Under the pieces are notes generated by a model. That model ran no database searches and was not told the DNA's origin. It was given only the letters and a program-made list of their open reading frames with translations. The position numbers were made by a program, and so were the translations under genes. A DNA stretch of 64,000 nucleotides from Demequinaceae bacterium (lineage in GTDB: Bacteria > Actinomycetota > Actinomycetes > Actinomycetales > Demequinaceae), in the NCBI GenBank assembly GCA_016933155.1, contig JAFGBM010000009.1, positions 1-64,000 of the forward strand, given 5' to 3'. Shown in pieces: positions 37,145 to 47,000 of the stretch (position 1 is the stretch's first letter; each line of letters opens with the position of its first letter).

Positions 37145-38754
37145 CAACCACTTGGGTAGGAAAGGCCCGTGCGGCGGCTGCCGCCGTCGTCACCCTCGCG
37201 TTGCTCACCACGGCCATCACGGTCTCGACGGTCCTGACCTCGTCCTCGAAGGCCGAGGCCGCCCCTCCCGGATCGGCCTTCGACCCGGGCCTCATCATCA
37301 CCGACCAGAACTTCTTCAACTACGACTCCATGACGGTCCAGGAGATCCAGGCCTTCCTCGATGCGAAGGGGCCAGCGACCTGCACCAACTGCCTGCGCCA
37401 GTATCGGGCAAACACCTACACTCACGCCGCCGACCCCAAGAGGTGCGTGAACGCCATCCAGGCGAAGACCAACGTCTCGGCCGCCCAGATGATCTATGAC
37501 GTGGCCCAGGCCTGCGAGATCAATCCCCAGGTGCTGCTGGTGATGCTCCAGAAGGAGACGAGCCTCATCACATTGTCGGCCCCCGCGGACTGGCGATATC
37601 AGCGAGCCATGGGGTACGCCTGCCCGGATGGGGCTCCCTGCAACACCGCCTACTACGGGTTGTTCATCCAGTTGTATTCGGCGGCGAGCCAACTCAACTA
37701 CTACAGCACCCCGGGGAGCATTTTCACCTGGTATCCAATCGGCAAAGTCACCGCCGTCCGCTACCATCCGAACTCCGCCTGTGGGTCGAAGGCCGTCCGC
37801 ATCCAGAACCGAGCCACGGCCGCGCTGTATTACTACACCCCGTACCAGCCGAATGCCGCCGCCCTGACCAACCTCTACGGCACAGGCGATTCCTGCAGCT
37901 CGTACGGCAACCGCAACTTCTGGCGCCTGTTCCACGACTGGTTCGGGGACCCGACGGCCAGCCCCGTCGAGCCGTCGCCGTCGCCGTCGCCGTCGCCTTC
38001 GCCTTCGCCGTCGCCGTCGCCGTCGCCGTCGCCCTCGCCCTCGCCCTCACCGTCGCCTTCGCCATCTCCCCAGGCCTCTCCGACTCCGACGACGACCCCC
38101 ACGACCACCCCGACCCCCACGCCGACCACGACCCCCACGCCGACGGTCACCTACATCACCCACACCGTGGTTCGGGGGGACACCGTCTGGGCCCTCTCCC
38201 TGCGCTATCACACGACCATCACCGCCATCGTGCAAGCCAACAACCTCAAGTCGGCGAATCTCATCATCGTCGGCCAGAAACTGAAGATCCCAGTCGCGGG
38301 TGCTCCTGCACCGACGCCGACCCCGACCACGACAACAGCACCCACGCCCACCACGACGCCCACGCCCACGCCCACCACGACGCCGACCACACCGTCCACC
38401 CCTGCCCCGGCCACCATCATCACCTACAAGGTCGTCGCCGGTGATACCGTCGGCGCCCTCGCCCGGAAGTACAAGACGACGATCTCGGCCATCGTGCAGG
38501 CGAACAACCTCAAATCGGCCGATCTCATCGTCGTCGGGCAGATACTCAAGATTCCTGTCAACGGCACGTCGGCCACCACCCCCGACGCCCCTGTGTCCGG
38601 AACCGTCGTCACATACAAGGTCGTCGTGGGCGACACCGTCTGGGGGCTGGCGGTGCGCTATCACACGACCATCACCGCCATCGTCCAGGCCAACAACCTC
38701 AAGTCGGCTAATCTCATCATCGTCGGCCAGACGCTGAAGATCCCAGTTCCGTAA
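37141..38754 (+). CDS. Secreted LysM protein with lysozyme-like N-terminal part
   Basis: 537 residues. A signal peptide (about 1-40) is followed by about 235 residues containing NPQVLLVMLQKETSLIT, which resembles the catalytic-Glu helix of lytic transglycosylases, plus NTAYYGLFIQLYSAASQLNYY. Several Cys suggest disulfides. A (Ser-Pro)n stretch at about 278-318 leads to three LysM repeats of about 46 residues (about 340-385, 425-470, 490-535), which bind peptidoglycan or chitin. LysM 1 and 3 are nearly identical at DNA level, so recently duplicated. GTG 37141 overlaps the TGA of the lipoprotein gene. Muralytic activity is inferred. Confidence 0.82.
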   Translation: MTTTWVGKARAAAAAVVTLALLTTAITVSTVLTSSSKAEAAPPGSAFDPGLIITDQNFFNYDSMTVQEIQAFLDAKGPATCTNCLRQYRANTYTHAADPKRCVNAIQAKTNVSAAQMIYDVAQACEINPQVLLVMLQKETSLITLSAPADWRYQRAMGYACPDGAPCNTAYYGLFIQLYSAASQLNYYSTPGSIFTWYPIGKVTAVRYHPNSACGSKAVRIQNRATAALYYYTPYQPNAAALTNLYGTGDSCSSYGNRNFWRLFHDWFGDPTASPVEPSPSPSPSPSPSPSPSPSPSPSPSPSPSPSPSPQASPTPTTTPTTTPTPTPTTTPTPTVTYITHTVVRGDTVWALSLRYHTTITAIVQANNLKSANLIIVGQKLKIPVAGAPAPTPTPTTTTAPTPTTTPTPTPTTTPTTPSTPAPATIITYKVVAGDTVGALARKYKTTISAIVQANNLKSADLIVVGQILKIPVNGTSATTPDAPVSGTVVTYKVVVGDTVWGLAVRYHTTITAIVQANNLKSANLIIVGQTLKIPVP

Positions 38755-38840
38755 CATAGGCCCGTTTGGCCGGCATTCCGAATCGTGGAGTTTGTTACGA
38801 CGCGGTTCCGTCCGCCTCCAGCCTCCGCCACAATGGATCC

Positions 38841-39716
38841 ATGGCCGATATCAAGGTGAACCCAGAAACATCGGATCCGCCCAGCCTCCTTCTCGCGAAC
38901 TCCCCCGAGGGAGAGGAGCTCGGATACCTGGACCTCAAGACCGGCACCATCACCATCGAGGCTATCGAGCACGCCACGGAGGTCGCGTCAGCCCTCACCC
39001 GTTGGTACAAGGGAAACCGCGACGCCATCGAGCACGTCCGCGAGGCCTCCGCACGGGAACAGGCACGCAAGGACGCCGAGGTGGTCGACCTGTCGGGCAA
39101 CAGGCCCGGCCACGACACCCACCGACGCGCGGAGTCCACATGGGAACGGATCCGCAAGTACGAGCCGCGATACGCGAGGATGCCCGAGATCCTCCACCTC
39201 GACAAGGGCAAACCCTGGATCAAGAGCTCCAAGGGTGAGGAGAAGATCGCCCGAGCCCTGAAGAAGGCGGAGAAAAGAGGGCAGTGGAAGATCCTCCACT
39301 CCGTTCCCCTCCCCGGCGGCGGCGATGTGGACCACCTTCTCATCGGCCGCGACGGCGTCGTCGTCGTCAACACCCGCTACTACCCCAAGGCCTGGATGAC
39401 CGTGACCCCGTACGGCATCTACGTCAGCGGGGCGCGAACCCGTACCTACGAGCAGGTCCGCCGCCAGGCCGATCGCGTCTCGGAAATCCTCACCAAGGCC
39501 GCCCGTGTCCCCACGAAGGCCGTCCCCTGCGTCGCCCTCGTCAACGGCGGATTGTTCCGTCCCGAGGTCCGATGGGCGGGCTCACCCAAGGATGTCATCG
39601 TCGCGACGAACTGGAACATCCGTCGGGCCCTCTGCCAGGTCGATCAGGGCCTGACGGAGACTCAAGTGAAGCGGCTCTACGAGGCCGCTCGTCGCGCGAC
39701 GACCTGGGGCAAGTAG
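38841..39716 (+). CDS. NERD-domain protein
   Basis: 291 residues. The central part SSKGEEKIARALKKAEKRGQWKILHSVPLPGGGDVDHLLIGRDGVVVVNTRYY fits NERD (nuclease-related domain): the Glu-x-x, GxDVDHLL and the strand VVVVNT are where PD-(D/E)xK-type residues lie. The N-terminal 100 residues are charged and helical. CACAAT sits six bases before ATG 38841 (leaderless). NERD proteins are widespread and mostly of unknown role; nuclease activity is not shown by sequence alone. Confidence 0.82.
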   Translation: MADIKVNPETSDPPSLLLANSPEGEELGYLDLKTGTITIEAIEHATEVASALTRWYKGNRDAIEHVREASAREQARKDAEVVDLSGNRPGHDTHRRAESTWERIRKYEPRYARMPEILHLDKGKPWIKSSKGEEKIARALKKAEKRGQWKILHSVPLPGGGDVDHLLIGRDGVVVVNTRYYPKAWMTVTPYGIYVSGARTRTYEQVRRQADRVSEILTKAARVPTKAVPCVALVNGGLFRPEVRWAGSPKDVIVATNWNIRRALCQVDQGLTETQVKRLYEAARRATTWGK

Positions 39717-39782
39717 GACGAATGCGGTGTTGACGCGCGCTCTGGGGTTGGGCCGAACCCTCCACCGTGACAGACTCGTCCC

Positions 39783-40358
39783 ATGACCGACTTCAGGATG
39801 ATCGACCTCGCGGGCTTCTACACCAACACTCTGGACGACGAAATCCACCACAAGCCCGGAAATGACCTTCGGGCCGTTCCCCATGGAGTCAGCGAGTTCG
39901 CGGGCGTGCCGTTCGACGTGAACGGCATCATCCAGCTTTCGGGCCGCATCTCCAAGGAGAAGACCACCCTGGACTTCCCGCCGGCCATTCTCGGCATCCC
40001 GATTCATGCGGCAGGGAAGGCGATCCATTTCCTCCAGTGTTCGTCATGGCACGACGAGGTGGGCACCAAGGTTGGGGAATACCGCGTCCACTACGCCGAT
40101 GGGCAGACGGAGGCCATTCCGATCGTGTACGGCCGCCATGTGCTCGACTGGTGGTTCATGGAGGGTGATCCCCTTCCCGACGACGCCGAGGTCGCCTGGA
40201 CCGGCGACAACGAACGGACCCGGGACCTTGGCCACTCCATCCAGCTCTACAAGTACTCCTGGGACAACCCCCGACCTGAACTCGAGATCGAGACCCTGGA
40301 CTTCGTCTCCGACGACGAGGAGTCGGCGCCGTTTCTGGCCGCCGTCACCATCGAATAG
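39783..40358 (+). CDS. Hypothetical protein, 191 residues
   Basis: Soluble, acidic, beta-rich. Contains NDLRAVPHGVSEFAGVPFDVNGIIQL, a segment I associate with galactose-binding-like beta-sandwich proteins, and HFLQCSSWHDEVGTKVGEYRVHYADGQTEAIPIVYGRHVLDWW. No signal peptide, so cytoplasmic. CAGACT lies six bases before the ATG. Fold assignment is tentative; function unknown. Confidence 0.68.
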   Translation: MTDFRMIDLAGFYTNTLDDEIHHKPGNDLRAVPHGVSEFAGVPFDVNGIIQLSGRISKEKTTLDFPPAILGIPIHAAGKAIHFLQCSSWHDEVGTKVGEYRVHYADGQTEAIPIVYGRHVLDWWFMEGDPLPDDAEVAWTGDNERTRDLGHSIQLYKYSWDNPRPELEIETLDFVSDDEESAPFLAAVTIE

Positions 40359-40433
40359 GCCAGTTCCTCTAGGGTGGGAACCGTGGGCGCCGCCCACGGT
40401 TCCATTTGTCTCAAAGGAGAGAAAGGCTTCTCA

Positions 40434-40841
40434 ATGTCCTTCGTTGAATCGATCAAGACTTGTCTGTCGAAGTACGCGGACTTCTCGGGACGGGCGCGCC
40501 GCTCGGAGTACTGGTGGTTCTACCTGGCGGTCATGCTCACGAACTGGATCCTCTTCTATGCGTTCGTCGGTACCTCCTACTTCACAGAACTGTCGGCGAC
40601 GAACCCCGACCTGGAGAAGTACATGTTCGGGATGTCCCTCGTGTCCCTCGTCTCGGTGGCGCTGCTCCTTCCAAGCCTGGCCGCACTGGTCCGCAGGCTC
40701 CACGACACGGACAAGTCGGGCGCGTACTTCTTCATCGGGCTCATCCCCATCGCGGGTCCGATCATCCTGCTCGTCTTCCTGGCGACAGAAGGCACCCGCG
40801 GCCCGAATCAGTACGGGCCCGACCCGAAGGCCATGGCCTAG
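40434..40841 (+). CDS. DUF805 membrane protein
   Basis: 135 residues from ATG 40434. Family signature KYADFSGRARRSEYWWFYL at the N-terminus, then LVRRLHDTDKSGAYFFIGLIPIAGPIILLV and the ending GTRGPNQYGPDP, both typical. Four hydrophobic segments. Biochemical function unknown. AAAGG is about eight bases upstream. A strong hairpin follows the stop and is shared with eno. Confidence 0.92.
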   Translation: MSFVESIKTCLSKYADFSGRARRSEYWWFYLAVMLTNWILFYAFVGTSYFTELSATNPDLEKYMFGMSLVSLVSVALLLPSLAALVRRLHDTDKSGAYFFIGLIPIAGPIILLVFLATEGTRGPNQYGPDPKAMA

Positions 40842-40863
40842 TCCTCTCCCATCCTGACGAAGA

Positions 40864-40899
40864 AGCGCCGCGCGGGCCCGAGGGTCCGCGCGGCGCTTT
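40864..40899. terminator. Bidirectional terminator between DUF805 gene and eno
   Basis: AAGCGCCGCGCGG (40864-40876) pairs perfectly with CCGCGCGGCGCTT (40887-40899): 13 base pairs with a 10-base loop, ending in TTT on the plus strand and in a short T run on the other. It stands between two convergent genes. Confidence 0.85.
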
Positions 40900-40912
40900 C
40901 TGTTGGCCTTGT

Positions 40913-42178
40913 CTAGAGGCCGTACTGCAGCTTGGCGCTGGCCTCGATCTCCATGAGCCGGTTGTACTTGGCGACGCGTTCGCCGCGGGCCGGGGCCCCG
41001 GTCTTGATCTGTCCGCTGGCGGTCGCGACGGCGAGGTCGGCGATGAAGCTGTCCTCGGTCTCGCCGGACCGGTGGGACACCATCTGGGTGTAGCCCGCCT
41101 CGCGGCAGAGGCGCATCGCCTCAAGCGTCTCCGAGACAGAGCCGATCTGGTTGACCTTGATGAGCGCCGAGTTGGCGACTCCCTTCGCGATGCCCTCCTT
41201 GATGATGGCGGGGTTGGTGACGAACAGGTCGTCGCCCACGAGTTGGGTCGTGTCGCCGATCCGATCGGTTAGGACCTTCCAGCCATCCCAGTCGCCCTCG
41301 GCGAGGCCGTCCTCGATGGACCACACGTGGTAGTCCTTGACCATCGCGGCGTACCGCTCCGTCATGTCGGCGCTCGTGAGCTTTTCCCCGTTGACGTGGT
41401 AGGCGCCGTCCTTGTAGAACTCGCTCGCGGCGGGGTCGAGGGCGATGGCGACACCGTCCTTGCCGGGCTTGAAGCCCGCGCCCTCGATGGCCTGGACGAT
41501 GAGAGCGAGGACGTCCTCCGGCTTGGCGAGGTCGGGGGCGAACCCGCCCTCGTCGCCGAGACCGGTGGCGAAGCCCGCGTCCTGCAGGAGGGTGCGGAGC
41601 TTGGCGTAGACGCCCGCTCCGGCGCGGACGGCCTCCGTGATGCTCGGGGCGCCGACGGGGGCGATCATGAACTCTTGGAAGTCGAGGGAGTTCGGGGCGT
41701 GGGCGCCGCCGTTGAGAACGTTGAAGTGCGGCACGGGAAGCTTGGGGGAGACGCCCTCGGGCTGGAGGACCTCCCAAAGCTGACCGGTGCCGGCGACGGC
41801 ACGGGCAACGGCCATGGAGGTGCCGATGATGGCGTTCGCACCGAGGCGGGCCTTGTTGGGGGTTCCGTCCAGGGCGATCATCGCTGCGTCGAACTCGGCG
41901 AGAGAGGACCATTTCTTGCCTCGGGCCAGGTCCTTGAGTTCGGTGTTGACGTTTGAGACGGCCTTGAGCACGCCCTTGCCGCCGTAGCGGGCCTTGTCTC
42001 CGTCGCGGAGTTCGACGGCCTCACGGCTTCCCGTTGAAGCACCGGAGGGAACCCCGGCCCGGCCGGTCACCCCGTTGTCGAATGTGACCACGACCTGAAG
42101 GGTCGGATTCCCGCGGGAGTCGAGGATTTCCATCGCCGCGAGATCCTGGATCGCGAACGGCGTGTCCGTAATGTTCAT
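40913..42178 (-). CDS. eno: Enolase
   Basis: 421 residues. It converts 2-phosphoglycerate to phosphoenolpyruvate. Signature motifs: [13 protein letters not shown] at the N-terminus, GVPSGASTG loop, substrate Glu in [10 protein letters not shown], metal-binding [21 protein letters not shown] and [10 protein letters not shown], catalytic Lys in [10 protein letters not shown], and [17 protein letters not shown] precedes the ATG by five bases. A shared terminator lies at its 3' end. Confidence 0.98.
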   Translation of the reverse strand: MNITDTPFAIQDLAAMEILDSRGNPTLQVVVTFDNGVTGRAGVPSGASTGSREAVELRDGDKARYGGKGVLKAVSNVNTELKDLARGKKWSSLAEFDAAMIALDGTPNKARLGANAIIGTSMAVARAVAGTGQLWEVLQPEGVSPKLPVPHFNVLNGGAHAPNSLDFQEFMIAPVGAPSITEAVRAGAGVYAKLRTLLQDAGFATGLGDEGGFAPDLAKPEDVLALIVQAIEGAGFKPGKDGVAIALDPAASEFYKDGAYHVNGEKLTSADMTERYAAMVKDYHVWSIEDGLAEGDWDGWKVLTDRIGDTTQLVGDDLFVTNPAIIKEGIAKGVANSALIKVNQIGSVSETLEAMRLCREAGYTQMVSHRSGETEDSFIADLAVATASGQIKTGAPARGERVAKYNRLMEIEASAKLQYGL

Positions 42179-42230
42179 CTACTTCCACCTTCTTGGGTTG
42201 TGGGTCGCCGAGCGACGGCCCTTCGGGCCC

Positions 42231-42236
42231 AGTCTA
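42231..42236 (-). promoter_or_regulatory. Candidate -10 box for eno
   Basis: Minus strand TAGACT, about 53 bases before the ATG. The short leader can form GGCCC/GGGCC pairing. No clear -35. Confidence 0.45.
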
Positions 42237-42296
42237 GGACCATCGCCCCGATCCCCTGGGGGGACCTAGGACCTTCGGGACCCGATGCCGACCGAG

Positions 42297-42965
42297 TTAC
42301 TGAGCGCCGTGACTTTCGCCGCCGCCCTTGCCGCGACCCCGGCCTCCGCCGCCTCCGTGGACGCTTCCGTCGCGTCCGCCGCTCCGGCCCGGGCCGTAGC
42401 CTGTTCGGAAGCCGCGTCCTCCACCGTGACCCTTGCCGCGGGAATCGGGGTCGGTCCCCAGGGCTTTGAGGTTCGCGTGAATCCGTTTGATGACGCGATC
42501 GAAGGCTTCAAGGTCGTCGGGGGTGACGCCCTCAACCAATCGGCCCTCCTCGGCCTCGGTCCGTTCCCGCTGGGCCGTCCGCAGGGCTTCGCCCTGCTCG
42601 CTGATGCTGACGATGACCCGGCGGTTGTCGGCGTCGTCGACGGCACGGGTAATGAGGCCATCAGCCTCCATCTGCTCCATCCGGCGCGTCAGGGTCGAAT
42701 CAGCGACTCCGACGCTCCTGGCGATGTCCGATTGGGCTTGGGGTCCGGCGTTGTGCAGGTGGCGGAGCACCCACCAGGTACCCATCCCGCCGGGGACATC
42801 ACCGAGGGTCGCTTCGAGGTGGCTTCGCATGACGCGGGCCGTGCGGCCGAGGAGGCGGACGAGGTTGTCCTCGCGCTCCTCGTGGTCGTGGGCGCCACTT
42901 GTTGGGGCTCCGGTGTTGTTGATGTTGTTGAGGGCTCTGCCCTCGGTCTCATGAATGTCGTTCAT
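42297..42965 (-). CDS. MarR-family regulator with Gly/Arg-rich tail
   Basis: 222 residues. The MarR winged helix spans about 35-150: QSDIARSVGVADSTLTRRMEQMEADGLITRAVDDADNRRVIVSISEQG. The last 50 residues are almost only Gly, Arg, Ser and His, an extension not usual in MarR proteins. AAGGAGG is seven bases before the ATG. It probably binds the palindrome at 42994-43017 in its own promoter and may control the divergent beta-lactamase-fold gene. Effector unknown. Confidence 0.9.
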   Translation of the reverse strand: MNDIHETEGRALNNINNTGAPTSGAHDHEEREDNLVRLLGRTARVMRSHLEATLGDVPGGMGTWWVLRHLHNAGPQAQSDIARSVGVADSTLTRRMEQMEADGLITRAVDDADNRRVIVSISEQGEALRTAQRERTEAEEGRLVEGVTPDDLEAFDRVIKRIHANLKALGTDPDSRGKGHGGGRGFRTGYGPGRSGGRDGSVHGGGGGRGRGKGGGESHGAQ

Positions 42966-42993
42966 CCTGGGACCTCCTTCTGTATCTGAGGGC

Positions 42994-43044
42994 TATTAGT
43001 TCGTTAGCCAACTAATATGTTATCACCTCGATTCCCTGGGTCAA
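42994..43044 (-). promoter_or_regulatory. MarR promoter and overlapping operator
   Basis: On the minus strand TTGACC (43044-43039) and TAACAT (43022-43017) are 16 bases apart, a good promoter. Overlapping the -10 edge and transcription start is TATTAGTT-N8-AACTAATA (42994-43017), an inverted repeat with perfect 8-base arms, typical of MarR operators. The divergent gene starts 97 bases to the right. Confidence 0.8.
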
Positions 43045-43114
43045 GATTCGATGCCTCAATCCTCCGTCCGTGGGACGATCTAGGAAGTCCCTTTATCGAT
43101 CCAGGGGAGGACCG

Positions 43115-43993
43115 ATGGCACGCACCCCCCGCCCCAAGCCGACCCGGCCGGATGCTCTGATCCACGTCGGCGGCCCAACCGTCATCCTCGACTACGCGGG
43201 CCTCAGATTCGTCTCCGACCCCACCTTCGACCCACCTGGAAGCACCTACCGCCTCGGGCGGCTTCGCTTGAAGAAACTCGCCAAACCGGCCGTCAGCCTC
43301 TCCAAGGTCGGCTGGGTCGACGCTGTGCTCCTGTCCCACGACACCCACCCCGACAACTTCGACGATGCCGGTCGTGAGCTCGCCGCCAAGGCCGGAAAGA
43401 CCATCACGACGCCCGCCGCGACGAAGCACCTTTCCCGGGCAATCGGGCTCCACCCCTGGCACACGGAGACCTTCGAGGGTCGGGACAGGGTGGTCGTCAC
43501 CGTCACGGCGGTTCCCGCCCGCCACGCGATGTGGGGAGCCCACTGGCTCGCCGGACCGGTGACGGGTTTCCTCGTCTCCGCCCCCGGCCGCTCGATCGTG
43601 TACTTCACCGGGGACAACGTGTCCAGGAAGGCGATCCGTCAAGTGGCACATGCCGCCGTCGTCGACGTCGCCGTCCTCCATGCTGGGGCCCCCCGATTCC
43701 GCCGCACCGGACCGATTCGCTACTGCCTGACGGCCAAGCAGGCCGCCCGCGCGGCGAAACGACTCCGGGCGCGTCGGGTGCTCATCGTCCACAGTGAGGG
43801 CTGGGAACACTTCAGCGAGACGATGGCAGACGTGGACGCCGCCTTCTCGACCCCGGAACTGGAGGCCGTCCGGATCGTCGCCCCCATGGGCAAGCGGGTC
43901 GAGATCCAAGGGGGCCTGGACTACGGTTCCCGGCTCGACCGCGTGACGGGCGCCGGCTACGTGGGCAAGGACGTCGATCCCGACAAAGGCTGA
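43115..43993 (+). CDS. Metallo-beta-lactamase-fold protein
   Basis: 292 residues from ATG 43115 with GGGGAGG five bases upstream. Metal-binding motif SHDTHPDNFDD (HxxHxD type), then a His in PARHAMWGAHW, FTGDN and a C-terminal IVHSEGWEHF. It looks like the UlaG-like branch of the fold, whose members are hydrolases of varied substrates. Divergently arranged with the marR gene, which may regulate it. Confidence 0.85.
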   Translation: MARTPRPKPTRPDALIHVGGPTVILDYAGLRFVSDPTFDPPGSTYRLGRLRLKKLAKPAVSLSKVGWVDAVLLSHDTHPDNFDDAGRELAAKAGKTITTPAATKHLSRAIGLHPWHTETFEGRDRVVVTVTAVPARHAMWGAHWLAGPVTGFLVSAPGRSIVYFTGDNVSRKAIRQVAHAAVVDVAVLHAGAPRFRRTGPIRYCLTAKQAARAAKRLRARRVLIVHSEGWEHFSETMADVDAAFSTPELEAVRIVAPMGKRVEIQGGLDYGSRLDRVTGAGYVGKDVDPDKG

Positions 43994-44066
43994 CCCCGAC
44001 GCCGTTCCCCGACCGACCCTATACAAGCGCGACGGATCGGGCCGAGGTCCGCTAGGTTCGTCTTTC

Positions 44067-47000
44067 ATGGACGGGATGTCGTCGGAATCCGCGGGTGCGG
44101 ACGGCCCCACCCCCTTCCCCGGCATCGCCTCCTTGCGGTTCCGCTACGAGTTCCGCAAGTACCAACGGCTCATCCTCGCGAGCCTGGAGGACGACCTCGC
44201 CGCCCACGACCCCGATCGACGCTTCCACGTCGTCTCCCCTCCCGGCTCGGGCAAGACCATCCTCGGCATCGAACTCATCCGCCGATCCGAGGCGCCCGCG
44301 GTGGTGTTCACCCCGACGGTCACGATCCAACGGCAATGGCGCGACCGGGTCGGCCTCTTCCTTCCCGACTCGAGCGACCTCGATCCGTTCGTGAGTATGG
44401 ACGCCCACCGGCTCGCCCCGATCAATGTCTTCACCTACCAGCTCATCGCGGCCCCTGCGGAGGCCGACGGCATCCTCCGCGACACGGCTCGCGAGGAATG
44501 GATCGAGTCGCTCATCCTGGAAAGCCAGGCGGAGGACGAGAGCGCGGCGAGGGCCCGCGTCGACGCCATGGAGAAGAACAACCGCGAGGCCTACCGACGC
44601 GAACTCGCCCGTCGATCCCAGAACCTCAAGCGACGACTGATCCGCGAACCCAGCGTCGACATCGGGAGGTTCCTCCACCCGAACGCCCGTCGCCTCATCG
44701 ACTCCCTCGTCGAGGCCGGGGTGCGCACGGTCGTCCTCGACGAATGCCACCACCTCCTCGACTACTGGGCCGTCGTCCTCTCCTACCTGATCGCCCGCAT
44801 CGACCAACCCATCGTCGTCGGGCTCACCGCGACGCTTCCCAGCCCGGACGACGGCTTCGAGTACGAGAACTACACGGGACTGCTGGGCGAGGTCGACTAC
44901 GAGGTTCCCGTGCCCGCCGTCGTCAAGGAGGGTGACCTCGCGCCCTATCGCGACCTCGTGTACTTCGTCGAACCGAGCCCAGAGGAGCACTCCTACCTCC
45001 GCGACGCCCAGGCAGCCTTCGAGAGGGCGACGGCCGCCGTCTGCGACGATCCGCGGTGGGCGACCTGGCTTGCCGAGGTCCGGTTCAGCGTCGGCGACAC
45101 CACCGAGGAACGCTGGGTTCACGCCTTGAGCCAGGACACGATCCTCGCGGTCGCCGCCCTGCGTCACATGTTCGAGTCCGAGATCCCCGTGCCGGAGGGC
45201 CTCGACATACCCCCCGAGGCTTTCGACCCACCGGATCTCGACGACCGGCTCACCCTCCTCGAGCGGTACGGCCTCGGCGAACTCAAGCTCAGCCCAGACG
45301 AGGCCGACCACCAAAGGCTCGCCGACCTCCGGAAAGCCCTCAAACCCTTCGGAATCAGCCTGACGGAGGCGGGGATGAGGCAGGCCCTCTCGCCGGGCGA
45401 CCTCATCCTCTCCTACTCGTCGTCGAAGGCCCAGGCCGCGGCCGACATCCTCACCCGCGAGTCCGCCTCCCTCGGCCTCGACCTTCGCGCCGTGCTCGTC
45501 ACCGACTTCGAGAGAACCGGAGCGAGCGGCAAGGCCTCGGACGCGGCCTACCCCTCCGGCAGCGCCCGCCAGGTCTTCCTCGACCTCATCTCGCATGTCG
45601 ATGGGAACAGGCTCGATCCCGTCCTCGTCACGGGGAAGACCCTCTGGATCGACGCCGATCACGGCCAACCCCTCATCAACTACTTCAACGACTATCTGAA
45701 GTCCAAGAAACTGCACGCCAAATGCTCCGCCCGCCCCAATGGCCACCCCGGCGTCCTCGAGGTCGTGGGCGACGGGCAGGCTTGGGGCTCCGGCACCTAC
45801 GTCGCGATGGTGACGGCGGCATTCGAGACCGGGGTGATCCGCTGCCTCGTGGGGACGCGGGGCCTATTCGCGGAGGGCTGGGACACCCTCACCCTCAACA
45901 CCCTCATCGACCTCACGACCGCCTCGACCGCCACGACCGCCCAGCAACTTCGGGGTCGTTCGATCCGCCTCGATCCCGCCTGGCCTCGCAAGCTCGCCCA
46001 CAACTGGGACGTCATCTGCGTCGAGCCGTCGTACGCCCGCGGAGACCGCGACTTCGCCCGCCTGAGACGACGGCACGGGCGCGTCTGGGGTGTCATCCCA
46101 CCGACCACTGCTATCCCGTCCGAGCATCACGGTCGCGTAGTCAAGGGCTTGACCCATGTCGATCCAGCCCTGGTCGCAGGATCTCTAGGCAGAAGCCTCG
46201 GGCTCGATGAGTACCAGGCTTCGACCATGCGCTCGCTCGCGGCCATCGGGCACCGAGAAGCGAGTTACGCGCTCTGGGACGTCGGCGCCGAGTACGAGAA
46301 CTTCACATACTCGGTCGGCCGCCTCTCCTCGCCGGATCTCAGGATCCGCACCGTCTACACCATGACGGAGACCCTTCGGGCGATGCTCGCCAAGTTCAGA
46401 ATCACGCTCATCGTGACCTTTATTGTCCTCCTGATGAACTCCTTCAGGATGTTCGCCGCAGCGGGGTGGATGCCTGACGGTCTTCCGTCGCTCGCCGTCG
46501 TCATGGGGGCGCTTCTGGGCCTTAGCTTCGCGATCAACTCCGTTCAGGCATGGAGAATCGCACGCAAGGTGCTGCGGGAGCAGCCTGTCGACACGATCCT
46601 GCTCGACGTGGGGCGCGCGGTGCTGGGTGCCCTCAAGGAGATGGGGAAGGTGAGCCCCCGCCTGCAACCCGAGTACGTCCGGGTGGCCGAACAACTCGAC
46701 CTCAGCTACGAGGTCATGCTCGACTACGCCTCTCCGGAGGATACAGACACATTTACCCGCGCATTCCGGGAGGTCTTCGCACCCATCGGACGCCAGCGTT
46801 ACCTGGTCAGCAGGAACGAGGCGCGACTGCCTGCGCTCTGGCTGCAGCCGATGTGGATCGTTCTCCGCGTGCTCTTCCGGCCGAAGGATGGCTATCCGCC
46901 GGCGTACCACGGGGTGCCTTCGGTCTTCGCAGCGAGCAAACGGGGGGCGGAATGCTTCGCCCGGCATTGGCGGAAGCATGTCGGATCGGGCGAATTGTTG

